In this document: one piece after another, positions 11,857-22,534 of the stretch
Position numbering within the stretch: the first letter of the stretch is position 1
Layout of the letters: every line of letters starts with the position of its first letter
Assembly (NCBI GenBank): GCA_018398585.1
Contig: JAGTTD010000007.1
Location: 15,182,320 to 15,246,319, forward strand
Direction of reading: 5' to 3'
DNA: 64,000 nucleotides
Origin: Simmondsia chinensis
Lineage: Eukaryota > Streptophyta > Magnoliopsida > Caryophyllales > Simmondsiaceae
Made by a program: the position numbers and the translations under genes
Notes under the pieces: model-generated
Seen by the model: only the letters and a program-made list of their open reading frames with translations
What the model was told of the DNA's origin: nothing
Databases searched by the model: none

Positions 11857-14800
11857 ATGGTGGGATGTTTTTGCTTCTGCCACTTGGTAGTGGTCGATAC
11901 GAATCGATCTATGCCAGCCTCTACATCATCTTTTTTACGGTTTTGCCCTCATGGGTTTGCTAGATTTTCGGATTTCAGACATACCCAGAGGCTGTTTGGG
12001 TATGAGGTTGGGCTAGTGTTGCAAAGGAAGGAGCAACGACGTCGTGTTAAGTTTGGTGTTGCTGCTGAGCTCTCAAAACCTTTCTCTATCAATTTTGGGT
12101 TGGATTCCCAGGTGTGCTTATGTTAACGCTATCTTTGTGTACTGAATGCTGTTGATGTGCTGTTTGGTTCTGCTGCTGCTTTGAGTTGTGATTACGTTAT
12201 GTTTGATGAAATGCATTACAGAGACTATTGTAATAATGACCATGGTGACAATGGACCTGTTAGTTAGCATAGTTTGTACAATTTATCCAATTAAATGATT
12301 CTGACACTGGACGGAAGCGGGTTTCAAAATTATTAAGTTCGTAAAACACACGAATGGGTGTTGATCGAATTTCGCTCGAATGGGTGTATTTGGAATCCAC
12401 CTAAAGAAAGAGAAACTAGTAAAATATTTTGTTCAATAATCAATGAGAAGTTGCCTCTTACAATAACCTAAGGCCTCTATTTATAGAAATATAGATCTAA
12501 ACAATATCAATTTGAATAGGAATATAAAAACTAAACTAAAAAGAAATCTAACTAAAAGGAATTTCTATAAAAATAGGAAACCTTGTACAAATATAAAATT
12601 AACATAACTCAATAAATCTAAAGGATAAACTAATATCTACATAATTTAAAAGTAAAAATATATTTAAGTTCCTTCTAATTCAGCTATCTTCATTAATCCA
12701 ATATTTTATATTATCCTTGTACCGCGTCATTCTCTCCCAGTTACAAAAAACTCGTCCTCTAGTTTTGTGGAAGGAGAGAATGATATAGTGAATCATAGGC
12801 CATGATCTTGACTTGAGCAAGAGCTCTTGGTTATGTTCAAAGAAGACCCTTGAATAGAATCCAGGAAGATTGTTAGAAAGATTATCAGGGATAATGAACT
12901 CAACATGTTAAACATGCTCTACATCAATCTTGAGATTATCGACTTGTATAGGCTTCTCTTCATGTTCTTCATTGTTGAACCCAATTGTTGTATGGGAGAG
13001 TTCAACCTTGAGATCATCAACTGGTATAAGCTTTCTTTCATGTCCTTCGTTGTTAAACTCAATTGTTATTTGGGGGAGTTCTTCATCCCTTGTTTCTTCT
13101 TCATTCTTCGATTCGTCTTGCTCTACTTCAACAATTTGTTGGGTCTTCTCTTCACTATTTATTTCTTCTGTTTTACTTCTACAATACTATCAATAGAAAC
13201 GAACTTTGATTGACTTTTTTCAACTTTATTTGGTTCCTTGACAATTTTGTTGTCATCAAAGTTAACATGTTTGTTCAAAGTATTTAGAAGCTCTTTCAGA
13301 CGTCCTGCAACCTTGTGACACTTCAATTCACTAGCAAGCTCAATATTAAGCTGACAACAATCATAATAGATGTATGCCCCTTGTTCTTCTTACTTTGCAT
13401 GGATTGCATCTTCATGATAATAAAATTGTATATGTGCAAGGTAAATATTATCAACCCCAAGTAATATCCTGTATAGATCCATAAGGGCGGAATATTCAAT
13501 ATAGATCGCTATGAGTAATGTGATAGAAACTTTATGAATCCTTACTATCATCTGAATCGCCCCATAACCAATATCTAGTCCCTTGGTGATTTTTTTCGAG
13601 TCTTTTTTCAGGTTTTTCCATTAGATACACATCTTATATGAAACAACATTCAATATTCAAGACATACCTTTCTTCATTTGAAGTCGAAGTTGCTTACCAG
13701 CTTTGAGGTTGTGGATGTGGTCGACTGGCAAAGGTTGAGGCCGTTTTAGGGTTTTTGACAGTGGTGCTTCATGGAGGCGCAGATGTGAGGGTGGTAGTGA
13801 TGGTGGTTGTACCGGGTAGATAGGGTCGTTGTGGGTTTTGGTTTGAGGGTATAGGTTACGTAGGTATGGGTTGTGAATTTTTACCCTCTTTTTAATTTTT
13901 AGCTTGAAGAAAAAGGATGGCAGTGGTCAGTGAATTTTGGGGTGATTTGGCGGTGGGGGTTGAAGATGATGGGTAATGTGATTTAGGTGTTGTTTGTTCC
14001 AATTGGTGGTGGTGATGGTGGGTTGTGCGTCACGGGAAGGTGGCTGTGTGGTGTCGGCAACGGCAACAATGGACCGGAACTTGTTCTGATACCAACTAAC
14101 GCAGGACGAATGCGAGTTTCAAAATTATTATGTTCGTAAAATATATGAGCATGTGTTGATCAAATTTCGCTTGAATGGCGTATTCAGAATCCACCAAAGA
14201 GAAACTAGTAAAATATTTTATTCAATAATCAAAGAGAAGTTGCCCCTTACAATAATGTAAGGCCCCTATCTATAGAAATATAGTTCTAAATAATATCAAT
14301 TTGAATAGAAATATAAAAACTAAACTAAAAAGAAATCTAACTAAAAAGAATTCCTATAAGAATAGGAAACCTTGTACAAATATAAAACTAATCTAACTCA
14401 ATAAATCTAAAGGATAAACTAATATCTATAGAATTTAAAAGTACAAATATATTTAAATTCCTTCTAATTAAGCTATCTACATGAATCCTATATTTTATAG
14501 TATCCTCGTATTGCGTCAGATTCAATCACGATCTGTTCTAATTACCTTGTCTAATGTTGTTTTTAATTCAATCTTTCTTTTTTCCCTTTTGCTTCTTTCC
14601 ACTATATTGCATTACTTAATGCAGAGTTGTAATATTTTTTTATGGGTTTGCACTTGCAGCGTTTTGGTCTGCTGGGTTCTTCTGTACTATGTTAATCCAT
14701 TCTCATCTATGTGTTTGATGTTAGACTTGGCTATTTTCGAGGATAAGTGTAGTGTCATACCAACTTCCAAGTACTCTTACGACGCGAGTACTTTAGAGGA

Positions 14801-17800
14801 GAATGGAGAGTTGAAGTAATTATTCTTCTATACTGTCTTGAATGTTGGTTTTTGTTCATCGTTCGTGAATATTGGATATAGAATGTTCATCAATTATTCT
14901 GTGGTAAGTTTTACGCGTAACAGACTGACACTTGATTTTATTTGTTTTCGAAGACTCTACAGTCTCATGATATAGCACAGCTAAGGTGGATTGGTCCTGT
15001 TCCTGGCGATATTGCAGAAGTAGAGGCTTACTGTAGAATATTTAGGGCTGCTGAGCATCTACACACAACGTTGATGGACACATTGTGTGACCCGGAGACT
15101 GGGATTTGCACTGTGTCATATGCCCTGTCATCAGATGAAAAGTCATTGTTAGAAGAAAAGATTGTAGCAGTTCTTGGGTGTATGGTGTCTCTATTGAACA
15201 AAGGAAGGCAAGATGTTCTGTCAGGCAGGTCTTATATTATGACATCTTTCCGTGATGCAGAAGTGAGCGCAATCAATGACAAGCTTCCACCTCTTGCAAT
15301 TTTCAGGAGTGAGATTAAGAGGTGTTGTGAAAGTTTGCATGTCGCTCTTGAGAACTATTTGACACGTGATGATGAAAGAAGCATTAATTTGTGGAGGAAG
15401 TTGCAACATCTCAAAAATATATGCTATGATTTGGGCTTTCCACGCTCAAATGATTCTCCTGGCCATTCGCTATTTGCGAATTGGGCCTCAGTACATATAT
15501 CCACTACCAAAGATGACGCTACATCAACTATTTCTGATGTGGCTTTCTGGAAAGGTGGTCAGGTTACGGAAGAAGGTTTGAAGTGGTTGCTAGAGAAAGG
15601 CTTTAGGACTATTGTTGATCTGAGAGCTGAGACTGTGAAAGATGACTTCTACCAAACTGCACTTGATGATTGTATTAAATCTGGTAAAGTTAAGCTCTTC
15701 CAGTTTCCAGTGGAGATTGGTACATCACCTTCAATGGAACAGGTCGAAAAATTTGCATCTTTGGCATCGGATCCTAGAAGGAGGCCTATTTATCTTCATA
15801 GCAAGGAAGGGGTATGGAGGACTTCAGCTATGATTTCCAGATGGAGGCAGTATGTGGCTCGTTATGAATCACAGGTAATCTCCAGTAGCCCCATCACTTC
15901 CAATGGAACTTCAGCTCAAGATACAAACAGGATGTGGTCAGGACATGTGCATTCAAATGAAACTGTACGTAAACATTTGCAAGAGAAAAACAAGCTGCTG
16001 CAGAGTGACTTGAATAGTATAGGTTCATCTAGTGAAATGTTGCTAAATCAAACTTCCTTAGCCATTGACAAAGATGATCAGAAAACCAATGGTGCCTATA
16101 ATGGCTCCGTTCAGTGTGAAACCATAACATTAGGTGAAGATAACACCAATGAGCCACAATCTTTTCTAGCCAAGGACATTGACCCTTTCAAGTCTCAGCT
16201 ACCACCTTGCAATGTCTTCTGTAGAAAAGAAATGACTATCTTCTTCAGAAGCAGAAAAATCTCCCCTCCTACATTTTCAAGATTTGAGGGAAGGTTGAAG
16301 GTAGTGTCCATGGAGACTGATGTGTGTACCACTAGAGATCGGAAGAATGAAAACATAGGTGTGGATTCCTTATCGGCAGTCAGAGATTTAGAAAATCCCA
16401 ATGCATCATCCTGGAGGAGGGATGTGTCTTTACAGCATCACATAGCATCTGATGGCAATGGTCCCATTTGTGCTGGCATCAGTCAAACTTCTCCAGGGAC
16501 AACTACGGATATGATTGGAAACAGAGAAAGGCCTTTGATGGTGAAAAATGGCGTTTCAACTGACGCAGTTAATAATAGTTTAGGAAATAATGGCACATCC
16601 AAAAGCGTTTCGCTAGATCAGAAGAACAACGGTCATGCAAGGATAAATCCTCCAGAGAACAGTGTAGAGGTAATGGAGGAAAATATGTGTGCTTCTACTA
16701 CTGGTGTGGTGAGGGTGCAGTCAAGAAGGAAAGCTGAGATGTACTTAGTTCGTACAGATGGATTCTCCTGTACCAGAGAAAAGGTGACTGAATCCTCACT
16801 GGCATTCACTCATCCGACTACGCAACAGCAGATGCTTATGTGGAAATCTATGCCAAAGACGGTCCTCTTATTGAAAAAGCTGGGGCCAGAGCTCATGGAA
16901 GAGGCTAAAGAGGTATCTTTACAAAGGTTTCCATTATTGTGTTACATAATCCAAAATTTTTACTTCGATCACTGATGTGAATGTATGTTGGTATCTTGGC
17001 TTAGTGACCACTTTCTCTTTCACATCTCAAAATGATAGTCAAGAATGAGATATCTTAAAAGGGACTTGGTCTTGCTATGAGGACTCCTTTGAAATGATCA
17101 TTTGGTCGCCTGAGTCCATATTTACTGAGATAGCCCATGGGTATCAGACGCAATGGGTTCTGAGACTTGTTGCGTCATCTGCTAGCTGCATCTTGTGGGC
17201 TACACAAAAGTTTTACACTTGCGACTCTGTGCTCATATATGTTGTATACATGTTATGATATGTCACCGAACTTAGTGCACAACCATTCATCTTGAAGGGT
17301 TTGCAGGCCAGATGTGCAATAGCATTCTGGGTTGTAATGCTCATTACATATGTAATTCTTGCTAATGTCTTTGATGCTTTGCCTATGACATAGCTGTAGG
17401 GTTGGTTTTACTCCTTACATGGAAAGGCAAGTTCTCCAAAAGATTATGAATTGGATGTACTGCTGCTAAAATTTACTTATGTCTGTCTTTGTTCAGTTTT
17501 TGCTACAATTACGATTAACTATTAGAAACGGTTTCTAGTTATCCGCATTCTGCCTCCGCTTTGATGCTATTTATGTTTTTGGATGTACAGGTTGCTTCGT
17601 TCTTGTGTTACCAAGAGAAAATGAATGTTCTTGTTGAGCCAGATGTGCATGATATATTTGCTAGAATACCAGGGTTTGGGTTTGTTCAGACATTTTATGG
17701 TCAAGATACCAGGTAGCAGCAAAATAATGCATCATCTCTTTTAGTTATGTTAATAATAAATCAAACCTCTTAAGTTATTTGTTCTTTCATTACAGTGATC

Positions 17801-20800
17801 TCCATGAGAAGGTTGATTTTGTGGCATGCCTGGGAGGAGATGGGGTGATACTCCATGCTTCAAATTTATTCAGAGGTGCTGTGCCCCCAGTCGTATCATT
17901 TAATCTTGGGTCACTTGGTTTTCTCACATCCCATAATGTGCGCTTCTCAACTTGTATATGGATTCAAGTTTCTTTTACCTCCCACTCACTTCCATGGACT
18001 CCACCTAATCCCTGCTTTCGGTTTTATACAGTTTGAAGACTATAAGCACGACCTTAGACAAGTCATTCATGGAAATAACACCAGGGAAGGTGTCTATATA
18101 ACCCTGAGAATGCGTCTTCGGTGTGAAATTTTTCGGAATGGCAAACTAATGCCTGGAAAAGTTTTTGATATCCTAAACGAGGTGGTTGTTGATCGTGGTT
18201 CGAACCCATATCTTTCTAAAATTGAGTGCTATGAGCATGATCATCTTATAACCAAGGTGAGTGGCTCCCATGTTAAAACTATGTGTTTCATCTTCGCCAA
18301 TGCCACCATTTTGTTCTATGTTTCAGGAAATGTTGTTTGTGCTCTATGGCCCTAGACTTATACGTTTGCTATTGTTACTCATTGCTTGCATGTTCTATTG
18401 TTGCTATATTGTTGCTTTGTTCTTTGCTACTTGTTGCTTTGCTGGTTTGTTGCTTCATAGGCTCGTTTGCTTTTTGCTTTTTCGGGTTGGGGGCCCTTGA
18501 ACACAGTCTCTCTTTAAGGTAGCACCCTGAAGGGGTAAGGCTGCGTACATCTTGCCCTCCACCCCCTCTCCCCCCTCTGCTTTGGCGGGAGCCCTTGTAG
18601 CATTGGGCTTCTTGTTGTTGTTCTATATATGCTAGTGTAACAAAGTTTTGAAAACGATTGTTGCATCAGTCAATGGAAAAAAATTTGTTTGTTCATAGTC
18701 TTATCTTTTTTCCTTTGTACGAATATTCCTTATGTTTCAATCTTGATCAGGCTGCACTTTGCAATATTTGAATCAATATAATTATTTATATGACAAATGA
18801 TCTTATAGGTGCAAGGTGATGGAATCATAGTTGCTACACCTACTGGAAGTACAGCATACTCTACAGCTGCAGGAGGTTCCATGGTCTGGCCTTTTCTCTA
18901 TGTTTGACTGCTCATCTCTCCCAGCTAATCACCATATCCATGCGCAGCATTTTATGCATTCCATGAATTTGGTTTCAAAGTTCCATGATTTTAGAGACTG
19001 AGATGGGAAACACCCGCAAGGCCTCACAATTTCCTCTCATGCTTAAACAACGAGAAGGAAAATTAAAGTAACAAAAAGGGGGAAAAAAAAAAAAAAGAGC
19101 AATTTGTTGAGGACATCAGAACCCACCCCAAGGAAGGGAAAATTAAACAAGAAGGAAATCGGAGAGAGAGAGAGAGAGAGGGATAAGCAGAGCTGTAAGG
19201 GATGACAGTTGACATAGAAAGTGCCGCACATTTTTTTGAGCATGTTCATTGCTTCATTATTGGCTTTGCAAATGACCTGTTATTGAACTGATAAATTTGA
19301 GAAGTTCATGAGCTGCATGTTTTTCGTGTTTATTATGCTTCTGTTGAGCCAATAACTTTAACAGAATTTAAGAATGCTCAACTTCACTTCAAAATATATG
19401 GGGTTGTAATTTTCTTTTGGTTAGATCATTGATTTGCATGCAGAATTCAGATGTATGACAGTGAATGCTGCGTGCAGGTGCATCCAAATGTTCCTTGTAT
19501 GCTGTTTACGCCAATTTGTCCCCACTCCCTCTCGTTCAGACCAGTGGTACTTCCAGACTCTGCGCGTTTAGAATTGAAGGTAAACACTATTTTTTCTACC
19601 AGCTAATCTAGATAAAGATAGTGGCTCCATTTGGTTCCGGTGTGAAGTGCTGTAGCTTTAGCTGTAGTTGTGATGCGGAAATTTTGTACTGTAAGGAAAA
19701 GTTAGTTGAGGTGTTCAGTAACTTCTGAAAATTGTTTTTCAGAGTGACTTGAGATACAAAATGACCATTTAGAACATCGGTCGCGAGCCGCCTCGTCATA
19801 AAGCTCGAAAAGCTTGGCTCGCTTTGAGCTCGAGCTGAGCCGAGTTGGCTCGTTTAGCTTATCAAGCAGAGCCTGAGCCTAGTGAAGTTCGAGCTCGTAG
19901 GCTCGCCAGCCTAAATGAGCCTGTGTGAGTCTTTCTTACTGTAATATATTTCATTAAATAATGCCCCATTCTGCGAAATTTGAGCCTAAATGAGCCGAGC
20001 CCGAGCTTAAACAAGGCCAAACGAGCTTAAATGAGCTGAAATATTGCAAGCTTAATTTTAAGATCGCTGAGCTTAGGTCGAGTTGAGCTGAGCCTGTGCT
20101 TTTGACGAGCTGAGCCCGAGCTGAGCTTAATGCAAATAAGCCGGGCCTCAAGCCTGGCTGCCTCTGGTTCAGCTCAGTTCAAATACACCCCTACTCTCTA
20201 GTTATTCTGAAAAAGCTTTTAAAAAGTTGTAGCTTTTTTCCTGAAAGCAGCGAAAGTGGTGCCAAACACAGCTAGTACATTGGTTATTTGTCGACTTTCT
20301 TGTAGACCTGATATTCTAGAGCCTTCTGTCACACCACCCAGCATAGAATGTTGCCCTGTGATCAACTAAAGGCTGTTACGAAATGTAGTGACCATTATAA
20401 ACAAATTATAAATTTGCTGCGGCGTGATTGATTGCTACCTAACATGACTTTTATAATGGCTTCCATAATGCATATATGCTATATTTTATTTATTACAACA
20501 TATTTGCAAATGTATCTATATTTTACAGAAAGAAACTATCAAAAGGGCGTAATATTGTTGATTGGGCAGTTGTTCATTTTAATTTGGCAATCATAAGGCT
20601 CAATAACACCCAATAAAATTGGTGCGACCTGTTATCTGTTATTGGTAACACTTTGCTTCCATGACACTGCCACTGCAGCCATGAACATCGATTTATCCTG
20701 TGAATGATTCCGATGGAAATATTTGCTGGTGCTTGTAGGACTAATAAGCACCAGGATAAATTGAGTTACATCTTAGCTTCTTGTTATACTTGTCTAAGAT

Positions 20801-21606
20801 GTAAAAGAACGGCATTTTTGGATTTGTCTTTTTGTGGAGAGAGGGGAGGAAAGAAGGGGGGAGATAGAGACTTTGGTTGGAAGGAATTCCTTTTTCAATT
20901 CTTCTGTTATTGCTTGGTTACATGACTGAGACTAGTGATAATGTTTTCAAGGGAAGCATCTTCCCCATGTGGAAGAAACTGACTTCTTCTCAAGACTAAA
21001 GGACGATATTTTATTTTGAATTCTCAATCCACCCATAGTCTCATACTCTTGCCATCCTAGTCTAACCTCAAATGTGCGTCCATACAAACTTATGCAGTAA
21101 ACTTTTATTCCCAAAACTAGACAAAAGAAGAAATTTTAAAGAAAAAAAATTTTAATAAAAAATATCTAGTAAAGAAATATTTTTCGGAAGGAAAAATATT
21201 CTCTCCAACCAAATGGGGATATGTTAGTAGATAGCTTGGAATATTTATTCTTTTCATATACAAGCTAAGCTTTTTTTTTTAAGTTCCAGACAAGCTATAA
21301 GCTTTCAGGCAGTAGGTTTGTTATTGTTCTATATAAGCTAAGCTTGGTGTGTACAGGTTTTTGCATATCTATAGGACTCTGAAGTTTAGCTCTTTGCAAC
21401 AGATCCCTGATGACGCAAGAAGCAATGCTTGGGTCTCGTTCGATGGTAAGAGGAGGCAGCAACTCTCCAGAGGACACTCTGTGCGCATATCAATGAGCGA
21501 GCACCCGCTTCCCACAGTAAACAAGTCTGACCAGACGGGTGATTGGTTCCGTAGTTTGATCCGGTGTCTGAACTGGAATGAGAGGCTGGATCAGAAGGCC
21601 CTTTGA
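11857..21606 (+). CDS. NADK2: NAD kinase 2, chloroplast-type (8 exons)
   Basis: Exons: 11857-12111, 14954-16912, 17591-17712, 17796-17937, 18032-18256, 18809-18883, 19478-19579, 21403-21606. All introns are GT-AG and the join is in frame: 1,027 residues, close to Arabidopsis NADK2 (about 985). The enzyme phosphorylates NAD+ to NADP+ with ATP in the chloroplast stroma, supplying the photosynthetic electron acceptor; the family member is reported to bind calmodulin. Residues 1-85 look like a transit peptide. '[17 protein letters not shown]' starts at 97. A phosphatase-like loop [10 protein letters not shown] is at 367-376, with Ser368 in place of Cys. A variable Ser/Asn-rich linker spans about 390-650. 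The kinase domain has GGDG at 792-795, NE at 875-876 and TPTGSTAYS at 911-919, all intact. The start was chosen because the upstream frame has no ATG and the N-terminus 'MVGCFCFCH' resembles the family. Confidence 0.95.
12302..12729 (-). repeat. 3' LTR of the intron-1 element
   Basis: 428-bp LTR starting TGACACTGGACGG and ending GCGTCA, matching 14097-14518 along its length with scattered substitutions. Both copies contain 'gagaaactagtaaaatattt' and a run of short AT-rich phrases. Confidence 0.9.
12730..14096 (-). other. interior of the intron-1 LTR element, no pol
   Basis: No gag-pol domain is visible on either strand. Around 12930-13080 there is an imperfect tandem duplication of about 77 bp containing 'cttgagat(t/c)atc' and 'ttgaa/ttaaactcaattgtt'. 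The end next to the primer-binding site (about 13690-14080) is GT-rich. The interior may carry a decayed unknown ORF on the minus strand, but I cannot support one. Confidence 0.5.
14097..14518 (-). repeat. 5' LTR of the intron-1 element
   Basis: 422-bp partner of 12302-12729; ends TTGCGTCA directly before the GATTC target repeat. Its first bases read TAACGCAGG where the other copy reads TGACACTGG, a G-to-A change at the canonical TG. Confidence 0.9.
18485..18622 (+). mobile_element. SINE fragment in NADK2 intron 5
   Basis: Reads 'ggttg...aacacagtctctctttaagg', 'gggtaaggctgcgtacatc', then a C-rich stretch, 'ggcgggagcccttg' and a short (TTG)n tail, the order of a TS/Au-type plant SINE body. 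It shares 'acagtctctctttaagg' and 'cgggagccctt' with the SINE at 22262-22517 but lacks the 5S-like head, so it is 5' truncated or has another head. Same orientation as the gene. No clean target repeat found. Confidence 0.7.
19161..19182. repeat. (GA)n microsatellite in NADK2 intron 6
   Basis: A run of alternating g and a ('gagagagagagagagag') following 'aatcg'. It lies in a purine-rich stretch that also has an A run at about 19083-19096. Confidence 0.8.
19618..20280. repeat. composite DNA-transposon-like repeat in NADK2 intron 7
   Basis: The outer edges show weak inverted similarity: 'ggctccatttggttcc' near 19622 and the complement of 'ggtgccaaacacagct' near 20258, the style of plant hAT-type MITEs. 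Inside, about 19780-20190 is densely built from 'gagctcg', 'gagctgag' and 'gagcct' words, and ends 'tacacccctac', whose complement 'gtaggggtgta' is a common hAT-like terminus. No clean target duplications were found for either layer, so boundaries and nesting are tentative. Confidence 0.4.
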
Positions 21607-22244
21607 AGCCCCTTATATATTTGAGGTTCTCTTGTAAATTTCTGTACAGACTTCAATTCAATAGATTACAGGTAGCTAACTATAGGATTTCTATAATCAT
21701 TACTTCATAGTAACTGTGACGCCCTTCAAATATTCCATATTTTTCTACATTTTTAGTTATGGTTCTTCAACTGTTCAAATGCTAGTATGCATTGTCATTT
21801 GATAAATATGATAGTAAAGGAGAAGCAGAAGCCATTCTCCAGTTTGAGAGAATATGTTCTTTATTTTAATTTGGGTTAGATCTTTGGTTGGATTATTTGA
21901 TGTGTTTGGCCATTTTGAAATGCATGGACGCTCTTAAAACGCGGTCCAGAGGTTGTTTTTGGCTTTTAAAATGTTTTGAGGCTATTACTTAGAACATATT
22001 TACTCAATGAAGGCTCAGATAATTAACGTGGAGATTCCTTGAACTATTGCTTGAAATGAAATTGGTTCTCTGTTTTCAACTGAATTCAACACACACCTTA
22101 CTTTCTCACTTAGTTACCGGCCAAAAGCACATGCACAAACGTGATTCGTTTAAATTGTACTATGACATCACGTTTGTTACTCATTATTTAGATGTTGATA
22201 GAGTTAAAAAAAATTGGAAGAAATTGAAGTAGGGAGTGAAAACT
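21607..22244 (+). other. NADK2 3' UTR and downstream flank
   Basis: The stop TGA is at 21604-21606. T-rich 3' sequence follows, with 'tgtaaattt' near 21633 and 'ttcaatagattac' near 21656, which could act as the polyadenylation region. There is no canonical AATAAA. The rest shows no gene. Confidence 0.4.
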
Positions 22245-22261
22245 AGTTAATAATTTGAGAA

Positions 22262-22517
22262 GTAAGCAACATACCTAATCCACTAAGGGCTCCCGTTTAA
22301 GCAGGGTCTTTTTTTTTTTGGGGGGGGGGGGGGGGGGCAAATGTATGCAGCTTTCCCTTTTTAGAGTATTACCCTTAAAGAGAGACTGTTTCCGAGTGCC
22401 TTCAACCTGGGAGTGAGGACTTCTCAGGAGGTCTCCCGTCCTGGTACTACTCTCAGCCAAGCACGCTTAACTTCGGAGTTCTAATGGGATCCGGTGACTG
22501 CATGTACTCTCTTTGGC
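22262..22517 (-). mobile_element. SINE with a 5S rRNA-like head
   Basis: Flanked by a perfect 17-bp direct repeat AGTTAATAATTTGAGAA (22245-22261 and 22518-22534). On the minus strand it starts with ~110 bases of 5S rRNA-like sequence (22517 to about 22404): 'CACCGGATCCCAT', 'AGAACTCCGAAGTTAAGCG', 'GCTTGG', 'GAGAGTAGTACCAGGA', 'GAGACCTCC' and 'GAAGTCCTC' in the same order as the plant gene. It continues into a TS/Au-like body ('ACAGTCTCTCTTTAAGG', 'GCTGCATACAT', 'GACCCTGC', 'CGGGAGCCCTTAG'). A G18 run (22320-22337 plus) lies in the body. Head and body moved as one unit. Confidence 0.85.
22404..22500 (-). pseudogene. 5S rRNA-like sequence (head of the SINE)
   Basis: Contains the region of the 5S internal control (A box, intermediate element and C box segments: 'AGTTAAGCGTGCTTGG' and 'AGTAGTACCAGGACGGG'), with substitutions relative to the plant 5S consensus such as CTGAGAG for the usual GCGAGAG and CCAGGACGGG for CTAGGATGGG. 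It is not a genuine 5S gene: the 5' end is divergent and the 3' end runs into SINE sequence. It could supply the RNA polymerase III promoter of the element. Confidence 0.8.
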
Positions 22518-22534
22518 AGTTAATAATTTGAGAA

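Larger units (their letters stand above)
12302..14518 (-). mobile_element. short non-autonomous LTR retrotransposon in NADK2 intron 1
   Basis: A complete element in the opposite orientation to the gene. It has 5-bp target repeats GATTC (12297-12301 and 14519-14523), LTRs at 12302-12729 and 14097-14518, TG...CA type ends (the 14097 end is TA), and a tRNA-iMet-type primer-binding site seen as plus-strand 'tctgatacca' at 14085-14094. The interior is only ~1.37 kb and shows no protease, RT, RNase H or integrase, so it depends on other elements for movement. It contributes most of the 2,842-bp intron. Confidence 0.9.

Noticed and set aside
12905..13213. plus-strand hydrophobic ORFs inside the intron-1 element
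   Set aside because: They arise from an imperfect ~77-bp duplication read on the antisense strand of a minus-strand element; no domain is seen.
22390..22500. genuine 5S rRNA gene
   Set aside because: The 5' end is divergent, several conserved positions differ, the 3' end fuses to SINE sequence, and the whole is enclosed by SINE-type target repeats.
22390..22500. Cassandra-type TRIM LTR carrying 5S sequence
   Set aside because: No LTR pair, primer-binding site or 5-bp target repeat; the flanks are a 17-bp SINE-style duplication.
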